Source: Fontisphaera persica (GTDB taxonomy: Bacteria > Verrucomicrobiota > Verrucomicrobiia > Limisphaerales > Fontisphaeraceae). Taken from it: a stretch of 64,000 nt of DNA. The notes beneath the pieces were generated by a model. That model was not told the DNA's origin. It saw nothing but the letters and a program-made list of their open reading frames with translations, and did not search any database. Numbering within the stretch: position 1 is the first letter of the stretch; each line of letters begins with the position of its first letter. The stretch lies in NCBI RefSeq assembly GCF_024832785.1, contig NZ_CP116615.1:248001-312000 (forward strand), given 5' to 3'. A program made the position numbers and the translations under genes. This document shows positions 9,493 through 19,430 of the stretch, piece by piece.

Positions 9493-9943
9493 GTTTAATC
9501 TCCAATTTCTTTACGGCCTGCACAAAATCCGTGGCTTCCTGGAAGCGGCGATACACGCTGGCATAACGAACATACGCCACTTCATCCACTTCGCGCAACA
9601 AATTCATCACCATTTCGCCAATGGCGGTGGAGGGCACTTCAGATTCGTACTCCGCAGTAATCTGGTCGAGGACGCGGCTGCCGATGTCATGAAGCTGCTC
9701 GTTGCTGATGGGCCGTTTTTCAAAAGCCTTCTGGATGCCGGCCATTAACTTGTCGCGGTTGAGTGCCTCACGGCGCCCATCCCGCTTAACCACCATTAAA
9801 TGGGTGTGTTCAATCTCCTCGTAGGTGGTGAAACGATGGCCACATTTCAGACATTCCCGCCGACGGCGAATGGTGGCACCTTCGCGCGAGCTGCGCGAAT
9901 CAATAACCTTATCATCCTGTCCGCCGCATTTGGGGCAACGCAT
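9458..9943 (-). CDS. nrdR: Transcriptional repressor NrdR
   Basis: A 161-residue protein with the complete NrdR pattern. The N-terminal zinc ribbon has Cys3, Cys6, Cys31 and Cys34 (MRCPKCGG ... CLKCGHRFTTYE), followed by the ATP-cone domain from about residue 49 (VVKRDGRREALNRDKL ... YVRYASVYRRFQEATDF). NrdR senses dATP/ATP and represses ribonucleotide reductase genes by binding NrdR boxes. No nrd gene is in the window. Length matches the family (about 150-160). Confidence 0.97.
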   Translation of the reverse strand: MRCPKCGGQDDKVIDSRSSREGATIRRRRECLKCGHRFTTYEEIEHTHLMVVKRDGRREALNRDKLMAGIQKAFEKRPISNEQLHDIGSRVLDQITAEYESEVPSTAIGEMVMNLLREVDEVAYVRYASVYRRFQEATDFVQAVKKLEIKHDTATLRLPGV

Positions 9944-10130
9944 ACGTCATCCGCTATCTCAATCCCGACCCCACAGGTAGTGCCATGTCGCCAATAAAGC
10001 CACAATCCGTAGCGGTGTCAATCCTCAATTGTAAACATGCACCTTGGCGGGGCTCAGCGTTGATTTTCAGGGGGGCCTCAAAATCTGATGGGACACAGGG
10101 TATTACCTTCATTGCCGAAGCCAGGCAAAG

Positions 10131-13100
10131 TTATCGGCTGGGGGGTGGTGAGGCGCGCAGGGGATGGGGGTACAAGCCCATGGCGCTCACGGGCAATGGC
10201 CGCCAAACGACGCGGTCATATAGGACGGAGTTGTCTGGAAGCCTGAAATCGCCCTTTGGCGCATTGGCAAAACCGAGGTCTTTGGCGTGGGCGCTGATGT
10301 AGTTGTCGAGCAGCTCGGTGACAGCCGGGCTGCGCATCAGGAATTGGCGGCATTGGATGACAGCGTTGCGCCAGATGAAATTGCGGTCGGCGTGGCTTTC
10401 CAGGTCCGCCACGCCGGGATAACGGGTGGAGTAGGGGGGAGATTGCAAGTCAACCTCCTGGGTGGTCTTGCGCCGGGTTTCCGGGGTGGAGAGAAATTCC
10501 TTCCATCGGCGGGCGCCCCAGGAGGAAAAGCTCACTGCGCCCTGGCAGTCCACAAAGAGATTGTAATCCACAATGTTGTCCTTGCCGCCGTGGATTTGCA
10601 CGCCGCCGAACAAGCCTTCGGCGCAGCGGAAGAAAACGTTGCCATAGACGAGCACGCCGCAGATGGCATCATCCAGGCGAATGCCGGCCTGGCCGACCTC
10701 CCGCTGGTTGCCGATGTCATGCCAGAAATTGAAGCGATAGACCACGCCGCGGTAGGTGGGATTGCCCCACATATCCGCGCCGCCCTGGTCGTCGGATTCG
10801 CGCACGACATTGAAGATTTCATTGTATTCGATGAGGTGGTCATTGCCTTCGATGCGCATGGCGCTGCTAGGGCAGGTATGCATTCGGTTGTGCCGGATAC
10901 GAATGCCCACGCCTTCGGCCAGAATGGCCGGGGTGTAGGTGGGTTTGAAGCGGGACATTTCGTAGATGTGGCAGTTTTCCACCCAATGGCCGGAGGATTG
11001 CAAGGTGCGACGCTCACCTCCGCGGACGATGGTGCCGTTGCGGCCCAGAGTGAAGATGTCGCAGCCGAACAGGGTACACTGGTTGCCACCGTTGATGACC
11101 ACGCCATTTTCGCCAAAACGAGCCACGGTGCATCCCAGCAAACTGACATTGGTGCAGCCGGTCAGGAGCAGGCCGTCGCCCCGGCCTTCCTCAAATTGCA
11201 GGCCCACCAGCGCCACCTCTGCCACCTGGGCGAGCGTGACCATGGGGCCATCCAGCATGGACAGCGTGATGCGCGTGCCGGCGAGCGGGCCGGGGGGCCA
11301 GAGATAGAGGCATCCGGTGGTGCGGTCCAGGTACCATTCTCCCGGCTGGTCAATTTCCGACAAGAGATTCAGGGCATAATAGGGCTGGCCCTCGTGGTAG
11401 CCATAACTGGCGGCGGGGGGCGCCAGGGTAAAACTGCGGTTTGGCACATCCAGCGTGGCCACGCGCTGGTAATCCTCGGCCCAATCCCAAAACCAATAGC
11501 CATGCAGCCAGATTTCCGGCTCCTGCTGCCACCGCGCCGGCCGGTCATAATTAAAGGTGAAGCGTCCTTCACGGCTGCCGCGGCGGGCGTGGATATTCAT
11601 GGCGGCATTGGTGCCGCCAAGTAGTTGGCCCACCTGTACCCAATTCGTATTAGGCCAGCGAGCCAGCGAAAGGCGTGTGCCATTAAAATACAGGTCCGCC
11701 CGCCTCCCTGTGGCGGTCACAGAGCCAAAATTAGTGATGCCTTGGGCGCGCAAATCGCATTGCATGACGTGGAGACGGGCGGTCTCCGGCAGGCGTGCCA
11801 TGACACCAGCATCGGTGACTGGTGAAAAGCCGCCCAACCTCTGACTGCCGATGAAGCGGGGTTTTTGATTGGGGGCCGCGCGGTAAACAATGGGGCGTCC
11901 CGGCGCGCCAGAGTCTCCAGCCTCCAGACGGAAAGGTTCGCGCATCAAGTACTCGCCGCCCTGGACGAGTACCGTGACCCCACCAGGGGGCAGCGCGTCA
12001 CGGGCTTTGAGGGCACGAATGGCGTCGCGAGCGCGCTGGAGGGTGGCAAAAGGTTGGGCGGCGGTGCCGGGATGAGCATCGTTGCCCTGAGGCGCGACAT
12101 GGAAGGTCAGGCCCGGCTTGGGCAGCTCGGGAAGCTGCATGTGTGTGGCTTCCATATCCATGGCGGGCAGACCGCGCTGGAGGCGGCTGATTTCCGTGAT
12201 GGCGCGGCGGGCTTCCTCCAGCCAATGGGGAGGGAGGTCGGGCATGGTTTCGAGTTTGCGGTATTCCTCTTGTGCCCGGGCGAATTGCTTTTCTCGTTCA
12301 AACGATTGGGCCAGGCGCATTTGCGCCAGACCTTTGAACAAGGCTGGGGTTTCGGCGTCGGCCAGGAGGCGCTGGCACTCCGCGCGTGCAGCATTAAAGT
12401 TGCGCGCTTCAAAATGCGTGTGCACCAGCGCCATGCGCGCTTCCAGGCGCTCGCGGGGACTGGCTGCGGCGGCCTTGGTCAGGGCTTCATAATTTTGAAC
12501 GGCATCAGCCCACTGGCCAGCCTCGCGATAGGCTTGGGCCAAAACCCGTTGCGCTGTCAGCCGCTCCTTGTCACTCAAGTCCGTTAGCTTTAACACGCGC
12601 TCGGCGACAGCGGCAGGAACCGGTGCTCCGCCGGAGTCCATGAGCAGACGGCGCAACAACTCGTCAGCGGTGGCGGCGAGCGGCGGGGGCGCGGTTTGGG
12701 CGGTTTGCAGCAGGAGGTGGGCGGCGTCGCCAGGCTGCCGTTGCAGACGCAACAGCTCCGCCCGGCGCACGTTGCCAAGGGCGGCCAGAGGGGAGGGCTG
12801 CGCGGGGAGCCGGCTCAAGGCGAGACTGGCAGACGGGAAATCATTACTGGCCAGCGCCAGCCGCGCGGCTTCCAGGTGTTGTGCCGCATTTCCTGGCAGG
12901 GCATAGGACCACCACGCCAGGGCCAGGATTTCGGTGGGGGATAGAGCCTTGCGATAGAGGAGGCATTCATCCACATCCAACAAAAGGGAACCGACACCCG
13001 CGTTCAAATAACCGATGCGGAAGGCGTTGCCGGCGGCGGGTGTGTAGTTGCCGTTATAGGGAGTGGCGGCTACACAGTCTCCATTTAGATACAAACGCAT

Positions 13101-13700
13101 CTCCTGGCCGTCCCATGTGGCGGCCAGATGCACCCATACTCCATCGGGCCAGAGACCGCCGGACAAGCCCTTGGCGTTGGAGGGTTGCGGACGCCCAATT
13201 TCAAAGGTGACATATTTTTGCGGATAAGCGGACCATACCCGCCAGCCTGCCCAATAACCGTCGCCCACGCCCAGGACCGCGCCATTGGGCGATTGATTGT
13301 TGCCGCGGTGGGCACCCGGGCCGTTTTTGCGAAACCATCCGGCCACCGTGAAGGCGCGGTGGGTGGGATTCAATGCTGGTCCCACCAAAGCCCCGGCATC
13401 CAGACGCACGGCGGTTTTGCCCGGCCATCGGCCTTGGATGATTTGCAGGGTTTCGGCGGGTTTCCCGGTCACGGGCGCAGCTTGAAACCGCAGCGGCGCG
13501 CCGCCGCGAGCATCCGGGATTTGGTCGGTTTGAGGGCTGAGGTGGTCAAACAAATAGCAACGTTCGATTTCGGGGTGTTGGAGGTAGCTTTCCGCAAACT
13601 TGCGCCAGGCGTTGAGGCTGGATGGTGTTTCGGCGGCTTGGGCCGCCAGGACGGCCAGAAACATCGCTCCAATTAGCCGAAAAAAAACTGTGGCTTGCAT
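10131..13700 (-). CDS. Large secreted protein: LamG + TPR + right-handed beta-helix
   Basis: A 1189-residue protein with a clear signal peptide (residues 1-22, cleavage near AQAAE). Residues about 75-265 form a LamG/concanavalin-like sandwich (FTVAGWFRK, WVHLAATWDGQEMRLYLNG, DVDECLLYRKALSPTEI). Residues about 275-510 are helical repeats of TPR type. From about 540 onward the segment FHVAPQGNDAHPGTAAQPF begins a right-handed parallel beta-helix of the pectate-lyase-like superfamily, with repeated N-rich turns (IRHNRMHTCPSSAMRIEGND). Such proteins bind or cleave polysaccharides; no catalytic residues can be assigned by eye. A TPR block between LamG and beta-helix in an exported protein is unusual. 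Probably periplasmic or cell-surface. Confidence 0.82.
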   Translation of the reverse strand: MQATVFFRLIGAMFLAVLAAQAAETPSSLNAWRKFAESYLQHPEIERCYLFDHLSPQTDQIPDARGGAPLRFQAAPVTGKPAETLQIIQGRWPGKTAVRLDAGALVGPALNPTHRAFTVAGWFRKNGPGAHRGNNQSPNGAVLGVGDGYWAGWRVWSAYPQKYVTFEIGRPQPSNAKGLSGGLWPDGVWVHLAATWDGQEMRLYLNGDCVAATPYNGNYTPAAGNAFRIGYLNAGVGSLLLDVDECLLYRKALSPTEILALAWWSYALPGNAAQHLEAARLALASNDFPSASLALSRLPAQPSPLAALGNVRRAELLRLQRQPGDAAHLLLQTAQTAPPPLAATADELLRRLLMDSGGAPVPAAVAERVLKLTDLSDKERLTAQRVLAQAYREAGQWADAVQNYEALTKAAAASPRERLEARMALVHTHFEARNFNAARAECQRLLADAETPALFKGLAQMRLAQSFEREKQFARAQEEYRKLETMPDLPPHWLEEARRAITEISRLQRGLPAMDMEATHMQLPELPKPGLTFHVAPQGNDAHPGTAAQPFATLQRARDAIRALKARDALPPGGVTVLVQGGEYLMREPFRLEAGDSGAPGRPIVYRAAPNQKPRFIGSQRLGGFSPVTDAGVMARLPETARLHVMQCDLRAQGITNFGSVTATGRRADLYFNGTRLSLARWPNTNWVQVGQLLGGTNAAMNIHARRGSREGRFTFNYDRPARWQQEPEIWLHGYWFWDWAEDYQRVATLDVPNRSFTLAPPAASYGYHEGQPYYALNLLSEIDQPGEWYLDRTTGCLYLWPPGPLAGTRITLSMLDGPMVTLAQVAEVALVGLQFEEGRGDGLLLTGCTNVSLLGCTVARFGENGVVINGGNQCTLFGCDIFTLGRNGTIVRGGERRTLQSSGHWVENCHIYEMSRFKPTYTPAILAEGVGIRIRHNRMHTCPSSAMRIEGNDHLIEYNEIFNVVRESDDQGGADMWGNPTYRGVVYRFNFWHDIGNQREVGQAGIRLDDAICGVLVYGNVFFRCAEGLFGGVQIHGGKDNIVDYNLFVDCQGAVSFSSWGARRWKEFLSTPETRRKTTQEVDLQSPPYSTRYPGVADLESHADRNFIWRNAVIQCRQFLMRSPAVTELLDNYISAHAKDLGFANAPKGDFRLPDNSVLYDRVVWRPLPVSAMGLYPHPLRASPPPSR

Positions 13701-13864
13701 ACGGGCTTAAAATGACAGTTTCCCGCTTGAATGACGATAAAAACCTGGCTTGCGGCGAGGGCAGGAGAGGCAGTTGAAGTCACGTCAAATACGCTCCAGG
13801 ACAAGCTTTGGCCAAAATTGAGAGATTTAGACCAAGCAGGGGGTAGTTTCTGACCACTGTGGAA

Positions 13865-15322
13865 TCACGAGGGCGGGAGTGATTTCAACAGCGCGGCCAG
13901 GCGTTGATTGGCGGCCTCGGCCAGCGAGCTTAAGAGATTGCGTTTTTCCAGATGCAGCTCGTCCTGGTCATCGCGGTGGTGCAGATAGAAATCCAAGCGC
14001 ATGCCGGTGTCGCTAAATTCATGGGTTTCCACGGGCAAGTCTTTGACGGTGGAGATTTCGGGTTGCAACCAGAGGTGTTCGGCGGCGGCGTGATGGCCAT
14101 TGGCCGGCCAGGAGATTTTGAAGCCGGGCTTTTGGTATTCCTGGCAGACCATTTGCAGGATTTGCGGGATTTGTTGCACATCGTTGGCCAGCGCCAATTT
14201 GCATTTGGCCAGTTCCGCCACATGGTAGAGAAACTTGAATTGCAGGCGCTCGGGCGACTTGCCCAACTGGCTCAGGGCCTTCCAATAGCCGAGGGCGCGC
14301 AATCCGGCAAACAGCACCACAAAAAGGGCGGCAAATCCAAAGGCCATGCCCATACTATTTTCCATGACGGTCACCAGCGCCACCAAACCGCACAAGAGGC
14401 AAAAGGCGTAAATGATTAAAGAGGCCTGGCGGTGGCTCAAGCCGCGGGCCAGCAGGCGGTGGTGGATATGGCCGGCATCGCCACTAAACATGGATTTGCC
14501 GCGCACCGCCCGCCGCACCATGGCCAGGAGGGTGTCAATGACAGGGAATCCCAAGACCAGCACTGGAATAAGCAAGGAGGCGGCCAGCGTGCCTTTTTGA
14601 GATGTCAGCAAGGAACTGACGGCGAGGGTCATGCCTAAAAACAGGCTGCCAGTGTCTCCGAGAAAAATGCGGGCAGGATTGAAGTTGTAGGGCAGGAATC
14701 CCAGACAGGCGCCCGCCAGGGCGGTCATGATGACTGCGCCCACCACGTTGTCATTGTAAATGGATATGACGGCGATGGTGGTGGCGGCAAAGAACGCCAC
14801 CCCGGAGGCCAGGCCATCAATGCCGTCCACCAAATTAATGGCGTTGGTGATGCCCACAAGCCAAAGCAGGGTGAGGACAGGTCCCGCCCAGCCGAGCGGC
14901 ACGCTGCCTAGAGAGGGGATGGTAATGGATTCAAAGCCCACGCCTGAGATGACCAGGACCAGCGCCACGGGCAATTGCGCCATTAATTTCTTGCGGGCAT
15001 TGAGGCCTCGCAAATCGTCATAAACCCCCAGCAGCAACATGGCCAGCCCGCTGAGGAGGATTTGCAGCACCATGCCCTCCCGTGCCCGCAAGAAGGCGGC
15101 CACGCGGTTGTCGTACAGCCACAAGGCGGTGATGGGCAGCCACATGGCCAGCGCGATGGCCAGACCCCCCAGCAAGGGGATGGGGCGGTGATGGATTTTG
15201 CGCGTGCCGGGGTGGTCCAACACATTGGCCCGGAGAGCCAGCCGCCGAATGAGGGGAGTCAACACCAAGGCCAGTCCACAAGACAAGGCCACGAGCACCG
15301 CATATGTCTTATAATTTCCCAT
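13865..15322 (-). CDS. Polyprenyl-phosphate GlcNAc/MurNAc-1-phosphate transferase (MraY/WecA/TagO family) with C-terminal extension
   Basis: A 485-residue polytopic membrane protein starting at the ATG at 15322, preceded by GAGGTG; an upstream in-frame start at 15376 lacks support. Family motifs are present in order: HHRPIPLLGGLA, the catalytic-region DD of GVYDDLRGLNARKK, NAINLVDGIDGLASG, FLGDTGSLFLG and the cytoplasmic HIHHRLL. These enzymes transfer a sugar-1-phosphate from a UDP-sugar to undecaprenyl phosphate to start O-antigen, teichoic acid or exopolysaccharide synthesis. After the last membrane helix (about residue 345) there is a soluble extension of about 130 residues not typical for WecA. 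The sugar substrate is not known. Confidence 0.9.
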   Translation of the reverse strand: MGNYKTYAVLVALSCGLALVLTPLIRRLALRANVLDHPGTRKIHHRPIPLLGGLAIALAMWLPITALWLYDNRVAAFLRAREGMVLQILLSGLAMLLLGVYDDLRGLNARKKLMAQLPVALVLVISGVGFESITIPSLGSVPLGWAGPVLTLLWLVGITNAINLVDGIDGLASGVAFFAATTIAVISIYNDNVVGAVIMTALAGACLGFLPYNFNPARIFLGDTGSLFLGMTLAVSSLLTSQKGTLAASLLIPVLVLGFPVIDTLLAMVRRAVRGKSMFSGDAGHIHHRLLARGLSHRQASLIIYAFCLLCGLVALVTVMENSMGMAFGFAALFVVLFAGLRALGYWKALSQLGKSPERLQFKFLYHVAELAKCKLALANDVQQIPQILQMVCQEYQKPGFKISWPANGHHAAAEHLWLQPEISTVKDLPVETHEFSDTGMRLDFYLHHRDDQDELHLEKRNLLSSLAEAANQRLAALLKSLPPS

Positions 15323-15419
15323 GCACCTCGCCGCTACCACCCAACAGGTCTTTGTTACCGCTGCTGAGGCGCCCAAGTCAATCTGCTTATCGGTATTTTA
15401 CGGACTGCCCTAGAGGCGT

Positions 15420-15448
15420 TTGACCCTCGCCGGCAGCCGTGGCAGTAT
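15420..15448 (+). promoter_or_regulatory. Candidate sigma70-type promoter of dps
   Basis: TTGACC (15420-15425) matches the -35 consensus in five of six positions and lies 17 bp before CAGTAT (15443-15448), a weak -10. It sits 30-58 bp before the dps start in the divergent gap with the glycosyltransferase gene. No test possible here; the -10 match is poor. Confidence 0.3.
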
Positions 15449-15477
15449 GAGCACAATTGAATAAAAAAGGAAAGATT

Positions 15478-15951
15478 ATGAAAAGAAATGTTGCGAATAA
15501 AAACGCCGCGCCCCGCGAAGCCCTCGCAGCAAGTCTCAATCAAGTATTGGCAGATTCGTATGCGCTCATGGCTCTCACCCACGCGGCGCATTGGAATGTG
15601 GAAGGGCCGGGTTTTTTTGCGCTGCACACCGCCTTTCAGACGCAGTACGAGGAATTGTTTGCGGCGATTGACGAAATTGCCGAGCGCATTCGCGCTCTGG
15701 GCGCCTATGCCATGAGCGGGTTGACGGCGTTTGCCAAGGCTGCCGGCATGGAGGAATTTGCCGCGCCGCTTGCGCAGGAGGAATACGTGCGCCGGTTATT
15801 GCAGGCGAATCAGAAACTGATTGCCGATGCCGAGAAAGCCCGGGACCTGGCGGGGGAAGCCAATGACATGGAGAGCCAGGATTTGATGATTCAGCGCATC
15901 ACGCTGCACCAGAAAACGGTCTGGATGTTGCAGAGTTTTCTGAAGAGCTGA
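15478..15951 (+). CDS. dps: Dps-family ferritin-like DNA-protection protein
   Basis: A 157-residue protein from the ATG at 15478, which has AAGGAAAG just upstream; an earlier TTG at 15457 is less likely. The ferroxidase signature of Dps is visible in [12 protein letters not shown] and [15 protein letters not shown]. Dps dodecamers oxidise and store iron with peroxide and shield DNA during starvation. The 3' end overlaps the 3' end of the convergent copper ATPase gene by 53 bp. The neighbourhood combines iron and copper stress functions, and perR-katG occurs later in the window. Confidence 0.93.
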   Translation: MKRNVANKNAAPREALAASLNQVLADSYALMALTHAAHWNVEGPGFFALHTAFQTQYEELFAAIDEIAERIRALGAYAMSGLTAFAKAAGMEEFAAPLAQEEYVRRLLQANQKLIADAEKARDLAGEANDMESQDLMIQRITLHQKTVWMLQSFLKS

Positions 15952-18286
15952 TGTCCGGCGAGTTGTGGTGAACGGGAATGGGCGGCTGCCAGCGATAGAG
16001 GCGCAGAGAGTTGCCAATCACGATTAAATCGCTCAATCCCATGGTGGCCGCGCAAAGGACGGGACTTAAAAAGCCCATGGCCGCCAGCGGAATGGCGGCG
16101 GCATTGTAAAAGAAAGCCCAAAATAGATTTTGTTTGATGACGCGCAGGGCTTGTTGCGCCAGACCCAGCGCGGCGGGGACGGCCGCCAGGTCGGATTGCA
16201 GCAGCAGAATGTCCGCAGCTTCACGGGCCACGTCACTGGCGCGACTGACGGCGATGCCCAGGTCGGCCTGTTTCAGGGCGGGGGCGTCGTTGATGCCGTC
16301 GCCCACAAAGGCCACCTTTTCTCCCCGGCTTTGCAACTGGCGGAGCACTTCAGCTTTTTGTTCAGGCCGGACGCCCGCGAACACGTGTTCCTCTGCAATG
16401 CCAGCCGTGCGGGCAATGGCATGGGCGGTGTGAGGGTGATCGCCGGTGATCATGCCCACTTTTTTGCCGTGTTGTTGGAGTTGCGCCACGATTTCCGCGG
16501 CGGCGGGCTTCAAGGAATCCTGAAGCGCGAAAACTCCGAGCAGGCGCCGCTCCAGGCTTAATCCCACCACGGTGGCGGCGCGCTGGCCCCATTCCCTGGT
16601 GAAATGGGCGGCGGGGGACAAATCCACCCCTGCTTCTTCGAGCCAGGAGAGGGAACCCAGGCGGAGCACGCCATTGCCACGGCCGGGAGCAGATTCCCAA
16701 ACTGCTTGAACGCCCTTGCCGCGATGCTCCTGCCATTGGCTTAGCGTGGGCAGTTCCGTTGGGGCCAGCCGGGCAAGGGTTTGGCTCAGGGGATGGGCCG
16801 AGGGGCGGGCCAGGGCTGCGGCCAAAATTTTCACGGGCGGCAGGTCCGCCGGGTTGCCGGCCAGTTCCAACACCTCCGCGCAGGTCACTTGCCCGCGGGT
16901 GAGCGTGCCGGTCTTGTCAAACAAGACCATGGTAATGCGTCCGGATTTTTCCAGGGCCTGGCCGTCACGGATTAGGATGCCCTTGCGGGCAGCGACATTG
17001 GCGGCAGCCATGATGGCGGTGGGAGTGGCCAGACCCATGGCGCAGGGACAGGCGACAATGAGCACGGCAACCGCCTGAATGATGGCCGCGGCCAGAGCGG
17101 TGGCGGGTACCATGGCGGGCCAGAGGAAATGAGCCAGTTGCCGGCTGGTTGCGCTGGCGGACTCGTAGTTCAAGCCCCACCACAGGCCGGTCAAGATGGC
17201 CACTAGCACCACCACGGGCACAAAGATGCTGCTGACGCGGTCACCCAGCCGTTGAATCTCCGCCCGGCTGCTTTGGGCGCGTTCGACGGCGGCAATGATG
17301 TGCGCGAGGGCCGTTTGCTCCCCCGTGGCCTGCACCCGGACAAGGAGGCGTCCGCTTTGGTTGACGGTGCCGGCATACACGCTGTCCCCGCGCTGCTTGG
17401 GAACCGGCAGGGGTTCGCCGGTCAGCATGGATTCGTCCACGGTGCTTTCGCCGAAAGATACCTGGCCGTCGGCGGGCACACGGTCGCCGGGGCGCAGCAC
17501 CACTGTATCGCCCGGCCGCAACTGGCCGATGGGCACTTCCACTTCGGAGAGCTGGCGTTGCACGCGGGCGGTGGGCGGCGCCAGGGTCATGAGGGTTTGC
17601 AACGCGGAGGCGGCTTTGGCGGAAGTGCGGGCTTCGAGCCAGTGGCCAACGCTGATCAAGGTAATAATGGCGGAAGCCTCCAGGAAATAAAGATGCCCGG
17701 GATAATTGGTCACAAGCCCCCACACGCTAAAGCCATACGCCGCTGAGGAACCAAGGGCGACCAACAAATCCATATTGGCCTGCCAGGCTTTCAACTGCCG
17801 CCAAGCCGCCTGGTAAAACCGTGCGCCACATACGAATTGCACAGGTGTGGCCAGGGCCAGGGAAAGCCATAAAAACCATCGTTCCATGCTCCAATGGGTG
17901 GCCCACTCTCCCAGCAGCAGGACGAGGGTGACCATGCCGCCCAACCCCACATTCAGGCCCCAGCCCGCCCAGAATGGTGAACCGCCCATGCGGCCCGTGG
18001 CGGAAGCGGAGGCGGAAGCCTCTCCGGCCCGGGGTGGCGCAGCTTCTTGGATGCCGTAGCCGGCCTGGCGCACGGCCAAGATTACCGCCTGAGCATTGGG
18101 CGCGGTATCGGTTTGCCAGCGCACGGTGAGCCGTCCAGTGTCCACTTGCGTGGAAACCGAGGCCACGCCGGCCACGCTCTGGGCCGCCTGCTGGACTTTG
18201 CGGGCGCAATTCTGGCAGGTCATCCCTTCCACCACAAAATGCGTGGCATGAGGGATTTCGGCTGCCGCGGTTGAGTTTTCGGACAT
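15899..18286 (-). CDS. copA: Copper-type heavy-metal translocating P1B ATPase
   Basis: A 795-residue ATPase with one N-terminal heavy-metal-associated domain (GMTCQNC, Cys24 and Cys27), then about eight membrane segments. The metal site [10 protein letters not shown] defines the Cu(I)/Ag(I) class. The phosphorylation loop DKTGTLTRG, the [12 protein letters not shown] motif and [18 protein letters not shown] are all intact. It should export monovalent copper from the cytoplasm using ATP. The last 17 codons lie within the end of dps on the other strand. Copper rather than silver is inferred from the family norm. Confidence 0.95.
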   Translation of the reverse strand: MSENSTAAAEIPHATHFVVEGMTCQNCARKVQQAAQSVAGVASVSTQVDTGRLTVRWQTDTAPNAQAVILAVRQAGYGIQEAAPPRAGEASASASATGRMGGSPFWAGWGLNVGLGGMVTLVLLLGEWATHWSMERWFLWLSLALATPVQFVCGARFYQAAWRQLKAWQANMDLLVALGSSAAYGFSVWGLVTNYPGHLYFLEASAIITLISVGHWLEARTSAKAASALQTLMTLAPPTARVQRQLSEVEVPIGQLRPGDTVVLRPGDRVPADGQVSFGESTVDESMLTGEPLPVPKQRGDSVYAGTVNQSGRLLVRVQATGEQTALAHIIAAVERAQSSRAEIQRLGDRVSSIFVPVVVLVAILTGLWWGLNYESASATSRQLAHFLWPAMVPATALAAAIIQAVAVLIVACPCAMGLATPTAIMAAANVAARKGILIRDGQALEKSGRITMVLFDKTGTLTRGQVTCAEVLELAGNPADLPPVKILAAALARPSAHPLSQTLARLAPTELPTLSQWQEHRGKGVQAVWESAPGRGNGVLRLGSLSWLEEAGVDLSPAAHFTREWGQRAATVVGLSLERRLLGVFALQDSLKPAAAEIVAQLQQHGKKVGMITGDHPHTAHAIARTAGIAEEHVFAGVRPEQKAEVLRQLQSRGEKVAFVGDGINDAPALKQADLGIAVSRASDVAREAADILLLQSDLAAVPAALGLAQQALRVIKQNLFWAFFYNAAAIPLAAMGFLSPVLCAATMGLSDLIVIGNSLRLYRWQPPIPVHHNSPDISSSENSATSRPFSGAA

Positions 18287-18336
18287 AAAAATGTCGAATT
18301 TTCCTGCCTGCTGTGTTAAGTTGAGCAGGCAAGTTT

Positions 18337-19218
18337 ATGCAAATGATAGCACACATGGCAACCCGTCGAAACGTGGCCGGGGGAATACTGGGCTGCCTGC
18401 TTTTGCTGGCCGCGGCAGGGTGGAGTGCAGATAAGGAAGTAGCCAAAGGGATTTGGCAGGTGGGCGTGATTGATCCGATTGGGTTGCGCGAGTGCTCGGG
18501 CGTGGCGGCGGTGCGCGGGCGGACCAACCTGTTTTGGATGCACAGCGACGGGCATCGCCCGGTGTTGTACCTGGTGGGGCGGGACGGTCGGGATGGACGG
18601 CAATATGTAATTGAGGGGGTTGCACTGGTGGACTGGGAAGATTTGGCAACGGATTACCGCGGACATTTATATGTGGCGGACATAGGTAACAATGAGGCGC
18701 AGCGCGTGGAGTTGGCGGTGCATCAAATTCCTGAACCAGATTTGGCGAAACCAGAATACCCGCTCCAGGTAATTCGCTCGTGGCGGCTGCGTTTTCCGGG
18801 GGCGCCTTTTGACTGCGAAAGCCTTTTCATCCATGAAGGTTATGGCTACGTCATTTCCAAGGTTTTTAATGATGCGGCGGCTGAGTTGTATCGGTTTCCC
18901 CTCCAACCGGCGGACAAACCGGTGGTATTGGAACGGCTTGGCGCTATGTCCATTACGTCACCGGTGACCGGCGCTGATATTTCCCCCGATGGACGATACC
19001 TGGGCGTGGCCGCCAAGAATGGGGTTTACCTCTTTGAGGTGCAAGGGCGTCCTGTCAATGCCATTGGAAAACCTCCCGCTGTGGCGCGATTCAAAGATCG
19101 GCATATAGAAGGCATTTGTTACACTCCTGCAGGATGGATTGTTACCGCGGAAACTCGCCACATTTTTCTATTTTCGGAGCGCGCCTTCAGCCGTCCGAAA
19201 GAGAGCAAGAAACCATAG
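18337..19218 (+). CDS. Secreted beta-propeller-like protein of unknown function
   Basis: A 293-residue protein with an N-terminal signal peptide (GGILGCLLLLAAAGWSA). Starts are possible at 18337, 18343 and 18355; I keep 18337, which has AGCAGG upstream. The mature part has repeated beta-strand segments of propeller type: LFWMHSDGHRPVLYLV, GHLYVADIGNNEAQR, GYGYVISKVF, GADISPDGRYLGVAAK and IEGICYTPAGWIVTAE. These resemble SdiA-regulated-like and NHL/YWTD-like propellers with Asp-Asn loops. No catalytic residues are obvious. It diverges from copA with only 50 bp between them, so regulation may be shared. Confidence 0.7.
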   Translation: MQMIAHMATRRNVAGGILGCLLLLAAAGWSADKEVAKGIWQVGVIDPIGLRECSGVAAVRGRTNLFWMHSDGHRPVLYLVGRDGRDGRQYVIEGVALVDWEDLATDYRGHLYVADIGNNEAQRVELAVHQIPEPDLAKPEYPLQVIRSWRLRFPGAPFDCESLFIHEGYGYVISKVFNDAAAELYRFPLQPADKPVVLERLGAMSITSPVTGADISPDGRYLGVAAKNGVYLFEVQGRPVNAIGKPPAVARFKDRHIEGICYTPAGWIVTAETRHIFLFSERAFSRPKESKKP

Positions 19219-19362
19219 GCGTTTCCGTGGCCTGGGGCGTTGGCGGTGGGAATAATATGTTGGTAATGGGGGGGGCCTTATTGAGGCGCCGGCATACCTA
19301 ATGATTTATTCGGCCACCCCGTGCTTTGGAGAAACGCGGCAAGATTCTTGCCAGAGGGGTAA

Positions 19363-19408
19363 TGTTACATTTATGTTTCCATTCCGACGTTGCACTGTAA
19401 CATTCATC
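19363..19408 (+). promoter_or_regulatory. Candidate Pho-box-like direct repeat upstream of phoU
   Basis: Two similar 13-mers, TGTTACATTTATG (19363-19375) and TGTAACATTCATC (19396-19408), lie in the 212-bp gap before phoU. Their starts are 33 bp apart, close to three helical turns, so a regulator could bind both on one DNA face. The position ahead of a phosphate operon suggests a PhoB-type operator. The rest of the gap (19219-19362) shows nothing I can name. Confidence 0.35.
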
Positions 19409-19430
19409 ACGTAAATCAACCCTCGTGTCT

